In this document: positions 63,153-64,000 of the stretch, piece after piece
How positions within the stretch are numbered: position 1 is the stretch's first letter
Layout: each line of letters starts with the position of its first letter
Assembly (NCBI RefSeq): GCF_033095965.1
Contig: NZ_AP026801.1
Location: 1,446,001-1,510,000 of the forward strand
Length of the DNA stretch: 64,000 nt
From: Xylocopilactobacillus apis
Lineage (GTDB): Bacteria; Bacillota; Bacilli; Lactobacillales; Lactobacillaceae
Direction of reading: 5' to 3'
Position numbers and translations under genes: made by a program
The notes under the pieces: model-generated
Database searches by the model: none
The model's input: the letters and a program-made list of their open reading frames with translations, nothing else
What the model was told of the DNA's origin: nothing

Positions 63153-64000
63153 TTACTTCTGACCCGTTTGTAAAATATTTGAAAATGTTTCAATTGTTTG
63201 TCTAGGCGCAACTACAATTCTTGGCAGATTATACAGTCCATAATTAATATTTGCCAGTCCACCCTGCATTCCAAGACCCATCCAATAGCCGGCATCGCTC
63301 GCTATTTTCTGTATGCTTTGATTTTGATGACCATAAGGATATGCCAGAGCAATTATATCGTATCCAAAATGAGAGTCCAAAAAGTCTTTTGAATTTGTAA
63401 CTTCTCTATATAACTGAGTTGGACTAACTGCCGTTAATGAGGAATGCGTTACCGTATGAGATTGAACATTAAAATTGTCTTTTGCCTGCATTTCATTCAG
63501 CTGATCAATTGTTAAACTATCATTAAGTCCTACATCACTAGTAATTTGAAACCCAGTTGCATTAATCTTCTGCGTCCTAAGTATTGAAGCAATCTGGGTA
63601 TACCAAGAACGATACCCATCATCCATTGTTAACCAAACAACATTATTAGCTGGTTCACGCTGCGTAGTCAATACATAGTAGGCTTCTTCTGGTGTAAGTG
63701 AATAATAATTCCAACTTTTAAGCCAAGTAAGATGTCTCGCAAACTCTTGTGGGGTTACCTGCCAATCATTCCATTCCCCTTGAAAATCATGATACATTAA
63801 AATCGGAAAACTAATGTCGCGGCTTTTCTTAAACCATCCTCTTGTCGCTTCAAGTCCAGGAGAAATCCATTGCTTATTTCCAACTTGATACCACACCAAA
63901 TGATCATAATTCTTTTGAGCAAAAACTTTTTGCGCCGTTTGTTTAGGCAAAGTAATCCATGTATTTTTTGCGTCATAATTTGGCTGGTCGTAAACGGGTA
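63153..64000 (-). CDS. Polysaccharide deacetylase with SLAP-like repeat, 5' end outside the window
   Basis: 282 codons visible and open to the window edge. A surface-anchoring repeat comes first (PVYDQPNYDAKNTWITLPKQ, then WYQVGNKQWISPG, the same VGxxQWI core as the giant surface proteins), then a NodB deacetylase domain: LMYHDFQG, WLTMDDGYRSWY with the DD pair, QSHTVTHSSL with HxxxH, and AYPYGHQ. Likely removes N-acetyl groups from a cell-wall polymer, outside the cell. Confidence 0.9.
   Translation of the reverse strand, partial: PVYDQPNYDAKNTWITLPKQTAQKVFAQKNYDHLVWYQVGNKQWISPGLEATRGWFKKSRDISFPILMYHDFQGEWNDWQVTPQEFARHLTWLKSWNYYSLTPEEAYYVLTTQREPANNVVWLTMDDGYRSWYTQIASILRTQKINATGFQITSDVGLNDSLTIDQLNEMQAKDNFNVQSHTVTHSSLTAVSPTQLYREVTNSKDFLDSHFGYDIIALAYPYGHQNQSIQKIASDAGYWMGLGMQGGLANINYGLYNLPRIVVAPRQTIETFSNILQTGQK

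Overview
The window is AT-rich, tightly packed DNA from a Gram-positive bacterium, most likely a member of the Lactobacillaceae. The reasons are SLAP-type S-layer anchoring repeats on giant secreted proteins, BglG/LicT-controlled beta-glucoside PTS operons with a cre site, an nrdHIEF class Ib ribonucleotide reductase operon, AGGAGG-type ribosome sites and LysR-run oxidoreductase clusters. I cannot name the species. No tRNA, rRNA, CRISPR array or insertion sequence was seen.

Layout. (1) 1-4650, minus strand: a beta-glucoside operon, antiterminator gene (licT type) -> PTS EIIBCA -> decayed small gene -> 6-phospho-beta-glucosidase (cut by the window edge), with a consensus promoter overlapping a cre site and two ribonucleic antiterminator (RAT)/terminator pairs. 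(2) 4690-17910: a block of NAD(P)-dependent oxidoreductases, carboxymuconolactone-decarboxylase-family (CMD) proteins, an NTF2-like protein and an amidohydrolase, in two opposed multigene operons around two LysR regulators; an aldehyde dehydrogenase here carries a single in-frame stop. (3) 17970-20120: a membrane-anchored, probably extracellular flavodoxin-like protein with a ferric-reductase-like membrane flavocytochrome. (4) 20240-25840: a second antiterminator/PTS operon, followed by wreckage of a histidine phosphatase gene, a third PTS gene and a second GH1 gene. (5) 25857-29144: a 1095-residue protein joining helix-hairpin-helix repeats to a sigma-70 region-4-like helix-turn-helix. (6) 29330-57913: five paralogous genes of 1541-1615 codons on the minus strand for secreted SLAP-anchored proteins. 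Between them lie a YefM/YoeB pair, a decayed RelB gene, a DUF4143-type ATPase, a RelB/PemK pair, a HigBA pair and a candidate small RNA. (7) 58273-62033: nrdHIEF behind two NrdR boxes; then nusG, secE, a small membrane protein and a polysaccharide deacetylase that runs off the right edge.

The most unusual part is region 6. The five proteins share a secreted N-terminal block and a C-terminal block (Ig-like plus two SLAP repeats), while the middle differs strongly. Copies 3 and 4 are nearly identical at their 5' ends, and copies 3 and 5 at their 3' ends and flanks, which looks like recombination. Four of the five have a 15-17 nt poly(A) tract at or just upstream of the expected -35 position, next to an approximately 92-nt element bounded by inverted repeats whose arms covary in one copy. 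This has the form of a variable surface-protein locus, but that is inference from sequence only.

Region 2 looks like a catabolic or detoxification island for small carbonyl or aromatic-type compounds. Three of its promoters share a motif (AATTGGTT) that overlaps the -35 box, suggesting one unrecognised regulon that also covers the flavodoxin/ferric-reductase pair.
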